NCBI RefSeq assembly: GCF_020532665.2
Contig: NZ_JAIWPG020000004.1
Span: 310,001-374,000 of the forward strand
DNA from: Lelliottia sp. WAP21
GTDB lineage: Bacteria > Pseudomonadota > Gammaproteobacteria > Enterobacterales > Enterobacteriaceae
Reading direction: 5' to 3'
Length of the DNA stretch: 64,000 nt
The notes beneath the pieces are model-generated. The model was not told the DNA's origin and made no database searches. It saw only the letters and a program-made list of their open reading frames with translations. This document shows positions 1-9,835 of the stretch, in pieces. The first letter of the stretch is position 1, and each line of letters starts with the position of its first letter. Both the position numbers and the translations under genes were made by a program.

Positions 1-70
1 TGGCGATCACCCTGAGGCGGGGGCGTTTCGCTATAACCTGACCTTCCGCCAGGCATCGAATAGCGAATAA
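1..70 (+). CDS. alkB: AlkB 3' end (partial): oxidative DNA demethylase
   Basis: Only the last 22 codons are in the window, read from position 2 and ending in TAA at 68-70. The residues include RYNLTFRQA, which matches the C-terminus of E. coli AlkB, the Fe(II)/2-oxoglutarate dioxygenase that removes alkyl groups from 1-methyladenine and 3-methylcytosine. The next gene is yojI, its neighbour in E. coli as well. The assignment rests on this short match plus synteny. Confidence 0.8.
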   Translation, partial: GDHPEAGAFRYNLTFRQASNSE

Positions 71-146
71 AAATAAGAATTATTCTTGATGTAAACGCCG
101 GGCAGTTTACACTGCTGGCTGTTTTTTATTGTCCGGATTGCTCTGC

Positions 147-1790
147 ATGCAACTACTTCTTCTTGTCTGGCGGCAGTACCGCTGGCCATTTATCGCGGTC
201 ATGGCGCTCAGCCTTGCCAGCGCGGCCCTGGGTATTGGTCTGATCGCTTTTATCAACGTGCGATTGATTGAAATGGTCGATACCACCTTGTCCGTGTTGC
301 CGGAATTTCTCGGGTTATTACTGCTCCTCATGGCCGTCACGCTGGGATCGCAACTGGCGCTCACCGTGCTGGGCCACCACTTTGTCTATCGCCTGCGCAG
401 TGAGTTTATCAAGCGTATTCTGGATACCCATGTGGAGCGCGTGGAACAATTGGGAAGCGCATCGCTTCTGGCCGGGCTGACCAGCGACGTTCGCGCCATC
501 ACCATCGCGTTTGTACGCCTGCCGGAGCTGGTGCAGGGGATTATCCTGACCTTTGGTTCTGCGGCTTATCTGGCCTGGCTCTCCACCAAAATGCTGGCGG
601 TCACCGCGCTGTGGATAGTGGTGACCATCTGGGGGGGATATATGCTGGTAGCGCGAGTGTACAAGCACATGGCTGTACTGCGCGAAACGGAAGATAAACT
701 CTATAACGATTACCAGACGGTGCTGGAAGGGCGTAAAGAGCTCACGCTTAACCGCGAGCGGGCGGAACACATCTTTAATCACCTTTATATTCCGGATGCG
801 CGTGAATATCGCCACCATATTATCCGCGCAGACACCTTCCACCTGAGCGCGGTGAACTGGTCGAATATCATGATGCTGGGCGCAATCGGTCTGGTTTTCT
901 GGATGGCAAACAGTCTGGGCTGGGCGGATACTAACGTAGCCGCTACCTATTCGCTGACGCTGCTCTTTTTACGTACGCCGCTGCTGTCGGCCGTGGGGGC
1001 ACTGCCGACGCTGCTGAGTGCGCAGGTCGCTTTCAAAAAACTGAACAAATTCGGTCTGGCGCCGTTCAAAGCCGCGTTCCCGCGTCCGCAGGCCTTTCCT
1101 GACTGGAAAACGCTGGAACTGAGGAATGTCACGTTCCATTATCAGGACAACGCCTTCGCCGTCGGACCGGTGAATCTTACCCTTCACCGCGGTGAACTGA
1201 TCTTTCTGATTGGGGGTAACGGCAGCGGGAAATCAACGCTGGCGATGTTGCTGACAGGATTGTACCAACCGCAATCGGGCGAAATTCTGCTGGACGGCAA
1301 GCCGGTGTCGGTCGATAAGCCAGAAGATTATCGCAAACTGTTTTCCGCGGTCTTTACCGATGTCTGGCTGTTTGACCAGCTGTTAGGGCCGGAGGGCAAA
1401 GCCGCAGACGCGGCCCTGGTCGAGAAATGGATGAATCATCTCCAGATGTCGCACAAGCTTGAGCTGAAGGAGGGCAAAATCCTGAACCTGAAGCTGTCAA
1501 AAGGGCAGAAAAAACGCGTGGCGTTACTGCTGGCGCTGGCGGAAGAACGCGACATTATTCTGCTCGATGAGTGGGCGGCCGATCAGGACCCCCACTTCCG
1601 TCGCGAATTTTATCAGGTGCTGTTGCCGTTGATGCAGGCGATGGGCAAAACGATTTTTGCTATCAGCCATGACGACCATTACTTCATTCATGCCGACCGT
1701 TTGCTGGAAATGCGCAATGGCACACTCAGTGAACTTGTGGGTGAAGAACGCGATGCCGCCTCGCGCGATGCCGTGGCGCGAACCGCCTGA
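147..1790 (+). CDS. yojI: YojI, ABC exporter (microcin J25 efflux type)
   Basis: A 547-residue half-size ABC transporter: an N-terminal membrane domain (about residues 1-300, six probable helices) followed by an ATPase domain. Walker A is GGNGSGKS near residue 355, the signature region is [10 protein letters not shown], and Walker B is [13 protein letters not shown] followed by the H-loop SHDD. In E. coli YojI exports the peptide antibiotic microcin J25 together with TolC. The frame is open from a TTG at 129, but ATG 147 gives the family length and the expected N-terminus ([13 protein letters not shown]). The signature is LSKGQ rather than LSGGQ, as in the E. coli protein. It follows alkB directly; a hairpin lies just after the stop. 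Confidence 0.93.
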   Translation: MQLLLLVWRQYRWPFIAVMALSLASAALGIGLIAFINVRLIEMVDTTLSVLPEFLGLLLLLMAVTLGSQLALTVLGHHFVYRLRSEFIKRILDTHVERVEQLGSASLLAGLTSDVRAITIAFVRLPELVQGIILTFGSAAYLAWLSTKMLAVTALWIVVTIWGGYMLVARVYKHMAVLRETEDKLYNDYQTVLEGRKELTLNRERAEHIFNHLYIPDAREYRHHIIRADTFHLSAVNWSNIMMLGAIGLVFWMANSLGWADTNVAATYSLTLLFLRTPLLSAVGALPTLLSAQVAFKKLNKFGLAPFKAAFPRPQAFPDWKTLELRNVTFHYQDNAFAVGPVNLTLHRGELIFLIGGNGSGKSTLAMLLTGLYQPQSGEILLDGKPVSVDKPEDYRKLFSAVFTDVWLFDQLLGPEGKAADAALVEKWMNHLQMSHKLELKEGKILNLKLSKGQKKRVALLLALAEERDIILLDEWAADQDPHFRREFYQVLLPLMQAMGKTIFAISHDDHYFIHADRLLEMRNGTLSELVGEERDAASRDAVARTA

Positions 1791-1800
1791 CGTCCTTTTT

Positions 1801-1825
1801 GCCCGGCAGTGTTGGCCTGCCGGGC
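1801..1825 (+). terminator. Perfect 9-bp hairpin after yojI
   Basis: GCCCGGCAG pairs with CTGCCGGGC around a 7-base loop, 10 bases after the yojI stop. No U-tract follows, so it may slow or stabilise the transcript end rather than act as a classical intrinsic terminator. Confidence 0.45.
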
Positions 1826-1875
1826 ATGATTTCACCCGATTCGCCTGTTTTTCATTCATCCCCGCCGGTTGTTTA

Positions 1876-1904
1876 TTATCATTTACATTCCCTCGCGCTA
1901 TGCT
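1876..1904 (+). promoter_or_regulatory. Candidate sigma-70 promoter for mgtE
   Basis: TTATCA at 1876-1881 and TATGCT at 1899-1904 are separated by 17 bases and lie 32 bases before the mgtE start. The two hexamers match consensus only in part. No long structured Mg2+-sensing leader fits in this short gap. Confidence 0.4.
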
Positions 1905-1936
1905 TAACCGCATCTCATTTCATGGGTTTATGATTA

Positions 1937-3373
1937 ATGTCCGTAAAAAAGAAAAATAGCGCACGGTTGCGCGACCAGGAGCGTGCCCGTCTTATCTGGC
2001 TGCTCACCACTGATAAAGCGGTAACCTCGACGCTTTTAGGCAAGTTAACCCTGGCTGAGCAATATGACGTCGGCACGCTGGCCGACGATATTGCTGAGGT
2101 AGGGGCACTGGTAGCGCATTTGCCGCCGCCGGATCTCGCCGATACTCTCGAAGCCTTGCCGTCAGAAGAGCGTCACGCCCTGTGGCGTCTGGTCCAGGAC
2201 CATGAGCGCGGGCAGGTATTGCTCGAAGCCTCTGAGAATGTCTGGGACGATCTCATCGATGAGATGAGCGACCACGATATTCTGGAAGCATTGAAAACGC
2301 TGGATATAGATGAACAGATCTATCTGGTACAGCACCTGCCGCGTAACCTGACCGGGCGTCTTCTCGCCTCGCTGCCTGCCGATGAACGCGCTCGCGTACG
2401 GCAGGTGATGCATTTTGACAAGAATAGTGTCGGTGCGATCATGGAGTTCGAGGTGATCACCATTCGCCCGGACGTGACGTTGGGCACCGTACAACGCTAT
2501 CTGCGCCGTCTGGGGAAAATGCCAGAAAACACCGACAAACTCTTCGTCACCTCGCGGGATAAAACGCTGTTAGGTGAGCTGGGGCTGCAAACCATACTTT
2601 TAAACAGCACGCATCGTCGGGTGAGTGACGTCATGGAAGACGATCCTATGGTCTTCTCACCGGAGGATGATGCGGAAAAAGCCGCCCGAACCTTCGAACG
2701 TGACAACTTAATCAGTGCTGCGGTGATCGATTCGGTCGGGAAACTGATGGGCCGCGTCACCATCGATGAAATTGTTGATGTGGTCTACGAAGAGACGGAT
2801 AACGACCTGCGTGCGCTCGGGGGCCTGAGTGCAGAAGACGATGTTCATGCCTCTGTGGGTAAAGCGGTCAAAACACGCTGGGCGTGGCTTGCCGTTAACC
2901 TCTGCACGGCGTTTATTGCGTCCCGCGTCATCGACGGATTTGAACATACCATTTCACAACTGGTCGCCCTGGCCTCGCTGATGCCGATTGTGGCGGGCAT
3001 TGGCGGCAATACGGGGAATCAGACCATCACGATGATTGTCCGTGCGCTGGCCCTGCAAAATATACAGCCCGGTAACTTCGCCTTTCTTATATTCAGGGAG
3101 ATGGGCGTGGCGCTGATCAATGGCCTGGTATGGGGCGGTATTATGGGCGGTATCACCTGGTGGCTCTATGATGATATGGCGCTGGGGGGCGTGATGATGC
3201 TGGCAATGGTGCTGAATTTGCTGGTGGCGTCGATGATGGGGGTGATCATTCCGCTGACCATGACACGCCTGGGGCGCGACCCCGCGGTGGGGTCGAGCGT
3301 GATGATCACCGCCATTACGGATACCGGCGGGTTCTTTATTTTTCTGGGTCTGGCGACGATTTTTCTTCTTTAA
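1937..3373 (+). CDS. mgtE: MgtE-family magnesium transporter
   Basis: A 478-residue protein with the full MgtE layout: an acidic helical MgtE-N domain (about 1-150), a pair of CBS domains (about 155-280, with VSDVMEDDPMVFSPEDDAEKAARTF in the second), and a C-terminal block of about five membrane helices with the pore-associated stretch GIGGNTGNQ near residue 355. In this family the cytosolic domains sense intracellular Mg2+ and gate a channel-like Mg2+ pore in the inner membrane. E. coli K-12 lacks mgtE here, so this is an addition relative to that order. The 3' end overlaps the convergent SulP gene by 38 bases, including coding sequence of both. Confidence 0.9.
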   Translation: MSVKKKNSARLRDQERARLIWLLTTDKAVTSTLLGKLTLAEQYDVGTLADDIAEVGALVAHLPPPDLADTLEALPSEERHALWRLVQDHERGQVLLEASENVWDDLIDEMSDHDILEALKTLDIDEQIYLVQHLPRNLTGRLLASLPADERARVRQVMHFDKNSVGAIMEFEVITIRPDVTLGTVQRYLRRLGKMPENTDKLFVTSRDKTLLGELGLQTILLNSTHRRVSDVMEDDPMVFSPEDDAEKAARTFERDNLISAAVIDSVGKLMGRVTIDEIVDVVYEETDNDLRALGGLSAEDDVHASVGKAVKTRWAWLAVNLCTAFIASRVIDGFEHTISQLVALASLMPIVAGIGGNTGNQTITMIVRALALQNIQPGNFAFLIFREMGVALINGLVWGGIMGGITWWLYDDMALGGVMMLAMVLNLLVASMMGVIIPLTMTRLGRDPAVGSSVMITAITDTGGFFIFLGLATIFLL

Positions 3374-4583
3374 CCGGCTGCTTGCGTTTAATCCGGGCAG
3401 GTAAAATAGCCATTACCACCAGACCGCCCAATACGCCAATCGCCAGATTACCCGTGGAGACCGTGGCGGCAACGGTAATCAGCATGACAAGGGTTTCGGC
3501 GACGGGGGCAGAGGCCACCGTGCCGGGGTGAATGCTGTGCCAGTTGAACGTCTTGAAGGCCACAATGGCCATAATTCCCGCCAGTACGGCCATCGGGATT
3601 TTGGCCATCACCTCGCTCAGTGCGGTGACGAGAACCAGCAGGACCAGTCCTGCGGCGATCGTCGAGATGCGGCTACGCCCTTTGCCCATCTCCACGTTGA
3701 CAATGGTTTGCCCAATCATTGCGCAGCCCGCAATCCCGCCATAAAAGCCGGACATGATATTGGCAACGCCCAGTCCGATGCTCTCCCGGCGCTTACTGGA
3801 CGGCGTGGCAGTGAGCTCATCAACCAGTTTCGCCGTTAAAAGCGACTCCATCAGGCCAACGAAAGCGATGCTCAGGGCGCAAGGCCAGATAATGCTGAGC
3901 GTATGCAGATTTAACGGCACCAGGAGTTGTGTCAGACCCGGCAGGCCGCCACTCATGCTACCTTCGTCCCCGACGGTCGGCAGAATTTGTCCGCTGGTCA
4001 CGGTAAACAGGGTTAAGAGAACAATGGCAATCAGCGGCGACGGAACGCTTTTAATAAAGCGCGGCACCCACATCACAATTAATAAGGTGAGGACAAACAA
4101 CCCGACAATGAGCGGGCTTTTTGTCCAGAAATGGGGCACCTGCGCAAAGAATATCAACACGCCCAGCGCGTTAACAAAACCGGTCATCACCGCATGGGGA
4201 ATGAAGCGCATTAGCCGCGCCATGCCCATCACGCCAAAGAGAATCTGAATGATTCCCGCAAGTATCACCGCAGGCAAAATGTACTGAACACCATGCTGAG
4301 CCACCATCGGGCCGATGACCAGCGCAACGGACCCGGCTGCCGCTGTCACCATTGCCGGACGTCCGCCAAATACCGAGAGCGCGAGGCAGAGCACCACCGA
4401 GGCAACCAGGCTGACTTTGGGATCTACGCCCGCCACCACGGAAAAAGAGATAACTTCCGGAATCAGCGCCAGTGCGGTAATCACGCCAGCCAGCGTTTCG
4501 CGTATAAACAGTTTTGGCGAGCGTAATACGGTAGCCACGTGACCATCATTGGCCGACAGAGGAGAGGAGTGGGGTAATGACAT
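3336..4583 (-). CDS. SulP-family anion transporter without STAS domain
   Basis: About 415 residues with roughly 10-12 hydrophobic segments and the sulfate permease (SulP) pattern: GVITALALIPEVISFSVVAGVDP near the N-terminus and NIMSGFYGGIAGCAMIGQT in the middle. SulP proteins move sulfate, bicarbonate or dicarboxylates, and the substrate cannot be read here. It ends shortly after the last helix in a charged tail (KRKQPVKEEKSSPDPEK) and lacks the cytoplasmic STAS domain of E. coli DauA. The frame is open to 4652; ATG 4583 (MSLPHSSP) is the chosen start, with an alternative ATG two codons upstream. It converges on and overlaps mgtE. Confidence 0.82.
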   Translation of the reverse strand: MSLPHSSPLSANDGHVATVLRSPKLFIRETLAGVITALALIPEVISFSVVAGVDPKVSLVASVVLCLALSVFGGRPAMVTAAAGSVALVIGPMVAQHGVQYILPAVILAGIIQILFGVMGMARLMRFIPHAVMTGFVNALGVLIFFAQVPHFWTKSPLIVGLFVLTLLIVMWVPRFIKSVPSPLIAIVLLTLFTVTSGQILPTVGDEGSMSGGLPGLTQLLVPLNLHTLSIIWPCALSIAFVGLMESLLTAKLVDELTATPSSKRRESIGLGVANIMSGFYGGIAGCAMIGQTIVNVEMGKGRSRISTIAAGLVLLVLVTALSEVMAKIPMAVLAGIMAIVAFKTFNWHSIHPGTVASAPVAETLVMLITVAATVSTGNLAIGVLGGLVVMAILPARIKRKQPVKEEKSSPDPEK

Positions 4584-4821
4584 AAACATCCGCAGGTTGA
4601 GGCAGGCTTCCGTGCGCGCGATCACAAAGTGCAGCATAGTAGCCAGGAACACCGGGTTTTGCCAGTCGCCAAACTTTATACCCGTATAAACAATCCATCA
4701 TTAAATTTCACAATTACAATAATTTCGTAACCTTTAAACGCCATTTAAAAGTTGTTACCGTTGCCCCGCAGCTTATCTCACCTGCAATTTTCACGTACTT
4801 ATCATTATACGTAAGGCACAA

Positions 4822-6480
4822 ATGATGAAAAAAATGACTGCCATGCTCTTTTCCATGGCTATCGGGCTTAACGTCGTCTCAATGTCGGCGCAGGCTGCGG
4901 AGCCAAAAGAGCAGGAAACGGATGTTCTATTAATTGGTGGCGGTGTCATGAGCGCCACGCTTGGCACATACCTGCAAGAATTACAGCCAGACTGGTCGAT
5001 GACCATGGTTGAGCGCCTTGATGGCGTGGCAAAAGAAAGCTCGAACGGCTGGAATAACGCCGGTACCGGGCACTCGGCACTTATGGAGCTGAACTACACG
5101 CCGCAGAAAAAGGACGGCTCCATTAGTATCGAGAAGGCTGTAGAAATCAACGAAGCTTTCCAGATTTCCCGTCAGTTCTGGTCTCACCAGGTGAATAACG
5201 GCGTGCTGCACGACCCGCACTCTTTTATCAATACCGTTCCGCATATGAGCTTTGTCTGGGGCGATCAGAACGTCAACTTCCTGCGCGCACGTTACGCAGC
5301 GTTACAGCAGAGCAGCCTGTTCCGTGGCATGAAATACTCTGAAGATCACAATCAGATCAAAGAGTGGGCGCCGCTGGTGATGGAAGGGCGTGACCCGAAT
5401 CAGAAAGTGGCCGCTACCCGTACCGAAATCGGGACCGACGTGAACTACGGTGAAATCACGCGTCAGCTGATTGGCTCTTTGCAGAAGAAAGAGAACTTTA
5501 ACCTGGAGCTCAGCACCGAGGTGCGTGGCTTTAAGCGCAACGCGGATAATAGCTGGAGCGTGACCGTTGCCGATCTGAAAAACAACGAAGCAGAGCACGT
5601 CATTAAGGCGAAGTTCGTCTTTATTGGTGCGGGTGGTGCTGCGCTGAAGCTGCTTCAGGAAACCGGTATTCCCGAAGCGGATGACTACGCAGGCTTCCCG
5701 GTCGGCGGTCAGTTCCTGGTGTCTGAGAACCCGGAAGTGGTCAATCGTCATCTGGCGAAAGTGTATGGCCAGGCTTCTGTCGGTGCGCCGCCAATGTCGG
5801 TGCCGCATATCGATACCCGTATGCTGGACGGCAAGCGCGTTGTGCTGTTTGGACCTTTTGCTACCTTCTCCACTAAGTTCCTGAAAAATGGCTCACTGTG
5901 GGATCTGTTGAGTTCAACCACTACGTCTAACTTTATGCCCATGGTTGACGTCGGCATGGATAATTTTGATCTGGTGAAATACCTCATTAGCCAGGTCATG
6001 CTCTCTGATGACGACCGCTTTGCTGCGCTGCAGGAATATTACCCACAGGCGAAAAAAGCGGACTGGCGTTTGTGGCAGGCCGGACAGCGCGTGCAAATCA
6101 TTAAGCGCGATCCGAAAGAGGGCGGGGTGCTGCGTCTGGGGACCGAAGTGGTGAGCGATAAAGAAGGCACCATTGCAGCCCTGCTGGGTGCTTCTCCGGG
6201 TGCATCCACTGCAGCCCCGATCATGCTGCATCTGATGGAAAAAGTGTTTAAAGATAAAGTATCCAGCCCGGAATGGCAGGCGAAACTGAAAACCATTATT
6301 CCGTCATACGGCACGAAGCTAAACGGTAACGTGGCTGCGACTGAGCAGGAGCTGGAGTACACCAGCCGCGTACTGCAACTGCAATATGTTAAACCGCAGC
6401 CGGCAGAGGCCGCGCCGCAGGCGCAACCGCAGGCCAAACCGCAAGCGGAGACGAAGCCCGTCGCGGATATTGCACTGTAA
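4822..6480 (+). CDS. mqo: Malate:quinone oxidoreductase
   Basis: A 552-residue flavoprotein that oxidises L-malate to oxaloacetate and passes electrons to quinone at the inner membrane. The N-terminus carries a hydrophobic leader-like stretch, then the FAD-binding motif [15 protein letters not shown] (about 32-46). Other conserved blocks are [22 protein letters not shown] and the C-terminal [11 protein letters not shown]. It is nearly collinear with E. coli Mqo but ends in an Ala/Gln/Pro-rich tail (about 525-545). Tandem ATGs at 4822 and 4825 are both possible starts, and GTAAGG at 4811-4816 is the ribosome site. A bidirectional terminator separates it from convergent eco. Confidence 0.95.
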   Translation: MMKKMTAMLFSMAIGLNVVSMSAQAAEPKEQETDVLLIGGGVMSATLGTYLQELQPDWSMTMVERLDGVAKESSNGWNNAGTGHSALMELNYTPQKKDGSISIEKAVEINEAFQISRQFWSHQVNNGVLHDPHSFINTVPHMSFVWGDQNVNFLRARYAALQQSSLFRGMKYSEDHNQIKEWAPLVMEGRDPNQKVAATRTEIGTDVNYGEITRQLIGSLQKKENFNLELSTEVRGFKRNADNSWSVTVADLKNNEAEHVIKAKFVFIGAGGAALKLLQETGIPEADDYAGFPVGGQFLVSENPEVVNRHLAKVYGQASVGAPPMSVPHIDTRMLDGKRVVLFGPFATFSTKFLKNGSLWDLLSSTTTSNFMPMVDVGMDNFDLVKYLISQVMLSDDDRFAALQEYYPQAKKADWRLWQAGQRVQIIKRDPKEGGVLRLGTEVVSDKEGTIAALLGASPGASTAAPIMLHLMEKVFKDKVSSPEWQAKLKTIIPSYGTKLNGNVAATEQELEYTSRVLQLQYVKPQPAEAAPQAQPQAKPQAETKPVADIAL

Positions 6481-6482
6481 AT

Positions 6483-6515
6483 AAAAAAGCCGGGTGAATC
6501 ACCCGGCTCTTTTTT
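6483..6515. terminator. Bidirectional terminator between mqo and eco
   Basis: AGCCGGGTGA and TCACCCGGCT form a GC-rich stem, flanked by an A-run on the left and a T-run on the right. It can end transcripts from both converging genes. The eco stop codon overlaps the T-run. Confidence 0.88.
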
Positions 6516-7017
6516 AACGCGTTACGGCGTTTTCAATCTTCTCTTCGGCTTTCCAGATGCGATATTTCACATCAACCGTGTCTGGCGTATAAACCACAAT
6601 GGGAAGTTTGCTGTTATAGCGCAACAGGCTGTTATCTCCCAGGTACGCAGTCACGAATTTCTCTTCTTTCTTACCGTCCGGACACGCCATCATGGTTGAA
6701 ACAGGGGACGTTACCTTATCAAAGACATAGTAATCATAGCCCCAGCCTTCAAGGGTTTTGCTCTCCAGTTGACCGCCCAGACGGTGCTGATTGCAGTCCA
6801 CTTCAAGCGTTTTACCAATCAGCAGCTCGACCTTATAACCCGATTCATCTTCCTGGGCAGGGAGCTGGATAACCTGACGTTTCATGCCTTTTTCGGCCTG
6901 CGGGTAAGGCGCGATTTTTTCCAGCGGCTGCGTTTTATCCGTTGTGCTGGCAAATGCGCTGCCACTGACACAGGCTGCGGCGAGAAGGGCAAGAGCGAAT
7001 TTAGGTGCGTTTTTCAC
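6514..7017 (-). CDS. eco: Ecotin, periplasmic serine protease inhibitor
   Basis: A 167-residue precursor with a clear signal peptide ([23 protein letters not shown], cleavage after about residue 23). The mature part has two cysteines (DCNQH and MACPDG) that form the known disulfide. The reactive-site loop [10 protein letters not shown] carries Met at P1 (M109 of the precursor), the broad-specificity form that inhibits trypsin, chymotrypsin and elastase. The C-terminal block [19 protein letters not shown] is typical. In E. coli eco is next to mqo, as here. Confidence 0.96.
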   Translation of the reverse strand: MKNAPKFALALLAAACVSGSAFASTTDKTQPLEKIAPYPQAEKGMKRQVIQLPAQEDESGYKVELLIGKTLEVDCNQHRLGGQLESKTLEGWGYDYYVFDKVTSPVSTMMACPDGKKEEKFVTAYLGDNSLLRYNSKLPIVVYTPDTVDVKYRIWKAEEKIENAVTR

Positions 7018-7225
7018 AGTTCTTCCTTTATGTTAAAACGATCGGCATAAGGCTAGCATAGCGCATCGCATTCGTCGGTTTGATTTACTTAAATTTTCAC
7101 GTTTATTAGCGAATAAAACTGCCTGTTTAGCCTTTGTTTAGTTAAAAATGCTGGTGTGGAATCGTCAGGTCGATCGTGTTAGGGTTAGCGGAAAATAATG
7201 TTATTTAACTGTGAAGGGAACAATC

Positions 7226-7486
7226 ATGGTCCGCGAAAAGCTAAACACCCCTGAAGGCAGGAAGTTTTTACTGGCGCTATTTGTTGTGTTTTTGATTGCC
7301 GCTGCCGGCGTCGGACGCGCGACCATCGTGGGCGTCATTGAGCAGTACAACATTCCGCTCTCCCAGTGGACGACCAGTATGTTTGTCCTGCAGTCGGCGA
7401 TGATATTTGTGTATAGCCTGGTCTTCACCGTTCTGCTGGCCATCCCGCTGGGTATTTACTTCCTGGGTGGAAAAGAGAAACAGTAA
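7226..7486 (+). CDS. Small two-helix membrane protein (DUF2534-like)
   Basis: 86 residues with two hydrophobic segments (about 14-34 and 55-80) joined by a conserved-looking stretch RATIVGVIEQYNIPLSQWTTSMFVLQ. It resembles the uncharacterised DUF2534 family from enterobacteria; that name is from memory and unverified. The start is ATG 7226, preceded by AAGGGA at the right distance. The frame is also open from GTG 7211. A strong terminator follows. Function is unknown; an inner-membrane location is inferred. Confidence 0.7.
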   Translation: MVREKLNTPEGRKFLLALFVVFLIAAAGVGRATIVGVIEQYNIPLSQWTTSMFVLQSAMIFVYSLVFTVLLAIPLGIYFLGGKEKQ

Positions 7487-7501
7487 ACGAGCATCAGAAA
7501 C

Positions 7502-7533
7502 AAAAAAACCAACCCTGAGGGTTGGTTTTTTTA
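7502..7533. terminator. Bidirectional terminator
   Basis: AACCAACCC and GGGTTGGTT form a stem with an A-run before and a T-run after it. It serves the small membrane-protein gene on the plus strand and lies 11 bases past the 3' end of tRNA-Pro on the minus strand. Confidence 0.88.
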
Positions 7534-7543
7534 TGGGAATTTT

Positions 7544-7620
7544 TGGTCGGCACGAGAGGATTTGAACCTCCGACCCCCGACACCCCATGACGGTGCGCTA
7601 CCAGGCTGCGCTACGTGCCG
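7544..7620 (-). tRNA. proL: tRNA-Pro, anticodon GGG
   Basis: A 77-base cloverleaf read on the minus strand. It begins CGGCACGTAGCGCAGCCTGG, has GGG at the anticodon position in the loop GTCATGGGGTGTC, a T-arm GGAGGTTCAAATCCTC, and an encoded CCA end. The acceptor arms CGGCACG and CGTGCCG pair perfectly. It corresponds to E. coli proL, which also sits next to yejM. Confidence 0.97.
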
Positions 7621-7693
7621 ACGCATAGCAAACTATCCTACCTGTTTTTTTGCTGAATGCAAGAATACAGGTTACTAAGCGATTAATAATTAA

Positions 7694-9454
7694 TCAGTTA
7701 GCAATAAAACGCTTCTCATCGGTCAGCACCTGCAGCAGCAGACTCAACTGCGGTTTCTGATCCTTAATTTTTTCGCCCTGCAGATCGTAGGTCTGGTAAT
7801 TACCATTGCTGTTCAGCACCAGCGTAAACGCCGGTGTGGTCACGGCAAGGTTATTACTGCTCGCGGCGGTCACCCAGTTATGGCGGCGCGTGGCGCTAAA
7901 CAGATCCTGCCCCTGCGAATACTCAATAGCGGGTGTACTTACATGCAACAGGCGTTGCATCAGCGTGGTCATCACATCTTTGTGATCGGTCAGCATATTG
8001 ATGTGTTGCGCAGGCGTACCCGGCCAGTGAATCACCAGTGGAACGTGCAGGTTAGGCCGAGACCAGTTGGTATCTTTAGCTTCATCACCTAAGGGAACAC
8101 CATGGCCGGCTGTCACGATCACGACGGTATTTTCCAGCTTGCCCGCATCCCGAAGGGCCGTCAGGACGCGACCAATCTGAGTATCAACTCCTTCTGCAGC
8201 GCGATGATAACGACGTGTGAAACCTTTCTGCTGCGTATCATCCAGCGTGGTGCCGTTCAGGGCGACCCATGAGAACCAACGGTTATCTTCCTGGGCATAG
8301 CGGTTTAGCCAGTTTATCCACTGGCTGGCCGTCTGCTCATCGGACTGGCTGCGTGCCGCAGGCAATGAGAAATCAGACAACAATGCCTGGCGATAAAGTG
8401 GGCTGCTGAAGCCGTCAGAAGAGAACAGGCCCAACTGATAGCCCTGCTGGTTCAATGAGGTGATCAGCGCTGCCGGCGTGCGGGAAGATAATACGCCGTC
8501 CATATAGCTTGGCGAAATGCCGTAAAACAGGCCGAAAATACCCGCGTCGGTGTTATTGCCCGAGCTCATATGCTGGGTGAAATTGATATTCTTCTCGGCA
8601 AAGTCCGCCAGGGCAGGCATCTGTTTCTCAAAGCGCGAGTAGTTCAGCCCGTCTACGGTTATCAGCAGTACGTTCTGTCCCCGGCCCATATCGCGATAGT
8701 GCAAATCGCTGAGCGGATACTGGACAGACACCGCTTCCGGATTGCCTTGCTCGACCAGTCGACGCTGGTACTCCTGCGCATCCAGCAGACCGTGTTTCTC
8801 AAGGAAACGACGGGCCGTCATAGGATAAGAAAGTGGCAGGTTGGCGCGCTGCATGGTAACAGGGCGATAGAAGTTGGCATCTGCCCAGATATACATGATA
8901 TGTGAGCTGATAAAAGCGACGAAAAACAGCGCTGCCACGGGTTTGGCGTAATGACGTCGGCGGGTCAGGCTACGCAGTTTTTGCCAGCTCCAGGTGGCAA
9001 ACAGCATCTCAATCAGCAGGATAATGGGCACACTGATAAACATCAGCTGCCAGTCGCGCGCGGTTTCATTCTGGTCAGGGTTAATGACCAGTTCCCACAC
9101 GATGGGATTAAGATGCAGGTGGAAACGGGTGAAAACTTCGCTGTCGATCAGCAGCAGCGTCATGCCGATCGTGGCGAGAATGGCCGATAAAAATCGCATC
9201 AGCCGCTGCGACATCACGACAAATGTCAGCGGGAAGAGAATCAGCAGATAGGTGGCAAAAACCAGGAAGCTAAAATGGCCCACAACGCTAATCCAGGAGT
9301 ATACACGCCCGGTTAATGTCGTCGGCCAGTCGGCCACGAACAGATAACGGCTGCCAATCACCATGGCCAACAGAATGTTGAACAGGGCAAACCAGTGCCC
9401 CCAGCTGACCATCTGGGAGACTTTTTCGCGGTAGCGCTGACGATTCGTTACCAT
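7694..9454 (-). CDS. yejM: YejM/PbgA/LapC, inner-membrane regulator of LPS synthesis
   Basis: 586 residues, the same length as E. coli YejM. Five membrane helices occupy about residues 1-190, followed by a linker and a periplasmic sulfatase-like domain (from about 245, LLITVDGLNYSRFEKQMPAL). In E. coli this essential protein binds LapB and relieves FtsH degradation of LpxC when LPS is scarce. The periplasmic domain resembles arylsulfatases and phosphoethanolamine transferases. It follows yejL closely (19 bases), the same pair as in E. coli. Confidence 0.95.
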   Translation of the reverse strand: MVTNRQRYREKVSQMVSWGHWFALFNILLAMVIGSRYLFVADWPTTLTGRVYSWISVVGHFSFLVFATYLLILFPLTFVVMSQRLMRFLSAILATIGMTLLLIDSEVFTRFHLHLNPIVWELVINPDQNETARDWQLMFISVPIILLIEMLFATWSWQKLRSLTRRRHYAKPVAALFFVAFISSHIMYIWADANFYRPVTMQRANLPLSYPMTARRFLEKHGLLDAQEYQRRLVEQGNPEAVSVQYPLSDLHYRDMGRGQNVLLITVDGLNYSRFEKQMPALADFAEKNINFTQHMSSGNNTDAGIFGLFYGISPSYMDGVLSSRTPAALITSLNQQGYQLGLFSSDGFSSPLYRQALLSDFSLPAARSQSDEQTASQWINWLNRYAQEDNRWFSWVALNGTTLDDTQQKGFTRRYHRAAEGVDTQIGRVLTALRDAGKLENTVVIVTAGHGVPLGDEAKDTNWSRPNLHVPLVIHWPGTPAQHINMLTDHKDVMTTLMQRLLHVSTPAIEYSQGQDLFSATRRHNWVTAASSNNLAVTTPAFTLVLNSNGNYQTYDLQGEKIKDQKPQLSLLLQVLTDEKRFIAN

Positions 9455-9473
9455 AAACTGTTGTTCGTTTCCC

Positions 9474-9701
9474 TTAATGCGCCTGGTCGTCGCTCACGGA
9501 TGACTGCAAGGCCTGGGCGAAGGATTTGGCGATCGCCTGACGTTGAGCCGGAGCCACGCTGGTATTGATAAGGTTAGTGACCATATTTCCCAAAACCATC
9601 AGGGAGAGATCGGTCGGCGTTTTATGTTTTTCCAGTACGTTGACCAGCTCACTGAGCAGTTGTTCAACGTGTTCGTCACTATAGCGGGAATGTTGTGGCA
9701 T
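9474..9701 (-). CDS. yejL: YejL, DUF1414 family protein
   Basis: 75 residues, the usual length of the UPF0352/DUF1414 family ([43 protein letters not shown]). It is small, helical and cytoplasmic, with no assigned function. It lies just upstream of yejM and divergent from yejK, exactly as in E. coli. Confidence 0.93.
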   Translation of the reverse strand: MPQHSRYSDEHVEQLLSELVNVLEKHKTPTDLSLMVLGNMVTNLINTSVAPAQRQAIAKSFAQALQSSVSDDQAH

Positions 9702-9835
9702 AAATCAAAATCATTTCGTTGATGAAAGGGCAACATAGTACCGTAGCGACAGCTTTTTTTCCCCTTTTTTATCTTCTATTGCACACACGCGTTGGTGGTG
9801 GTTGAATACCGCCCGGTCTAACAGGAGAGTTTATC

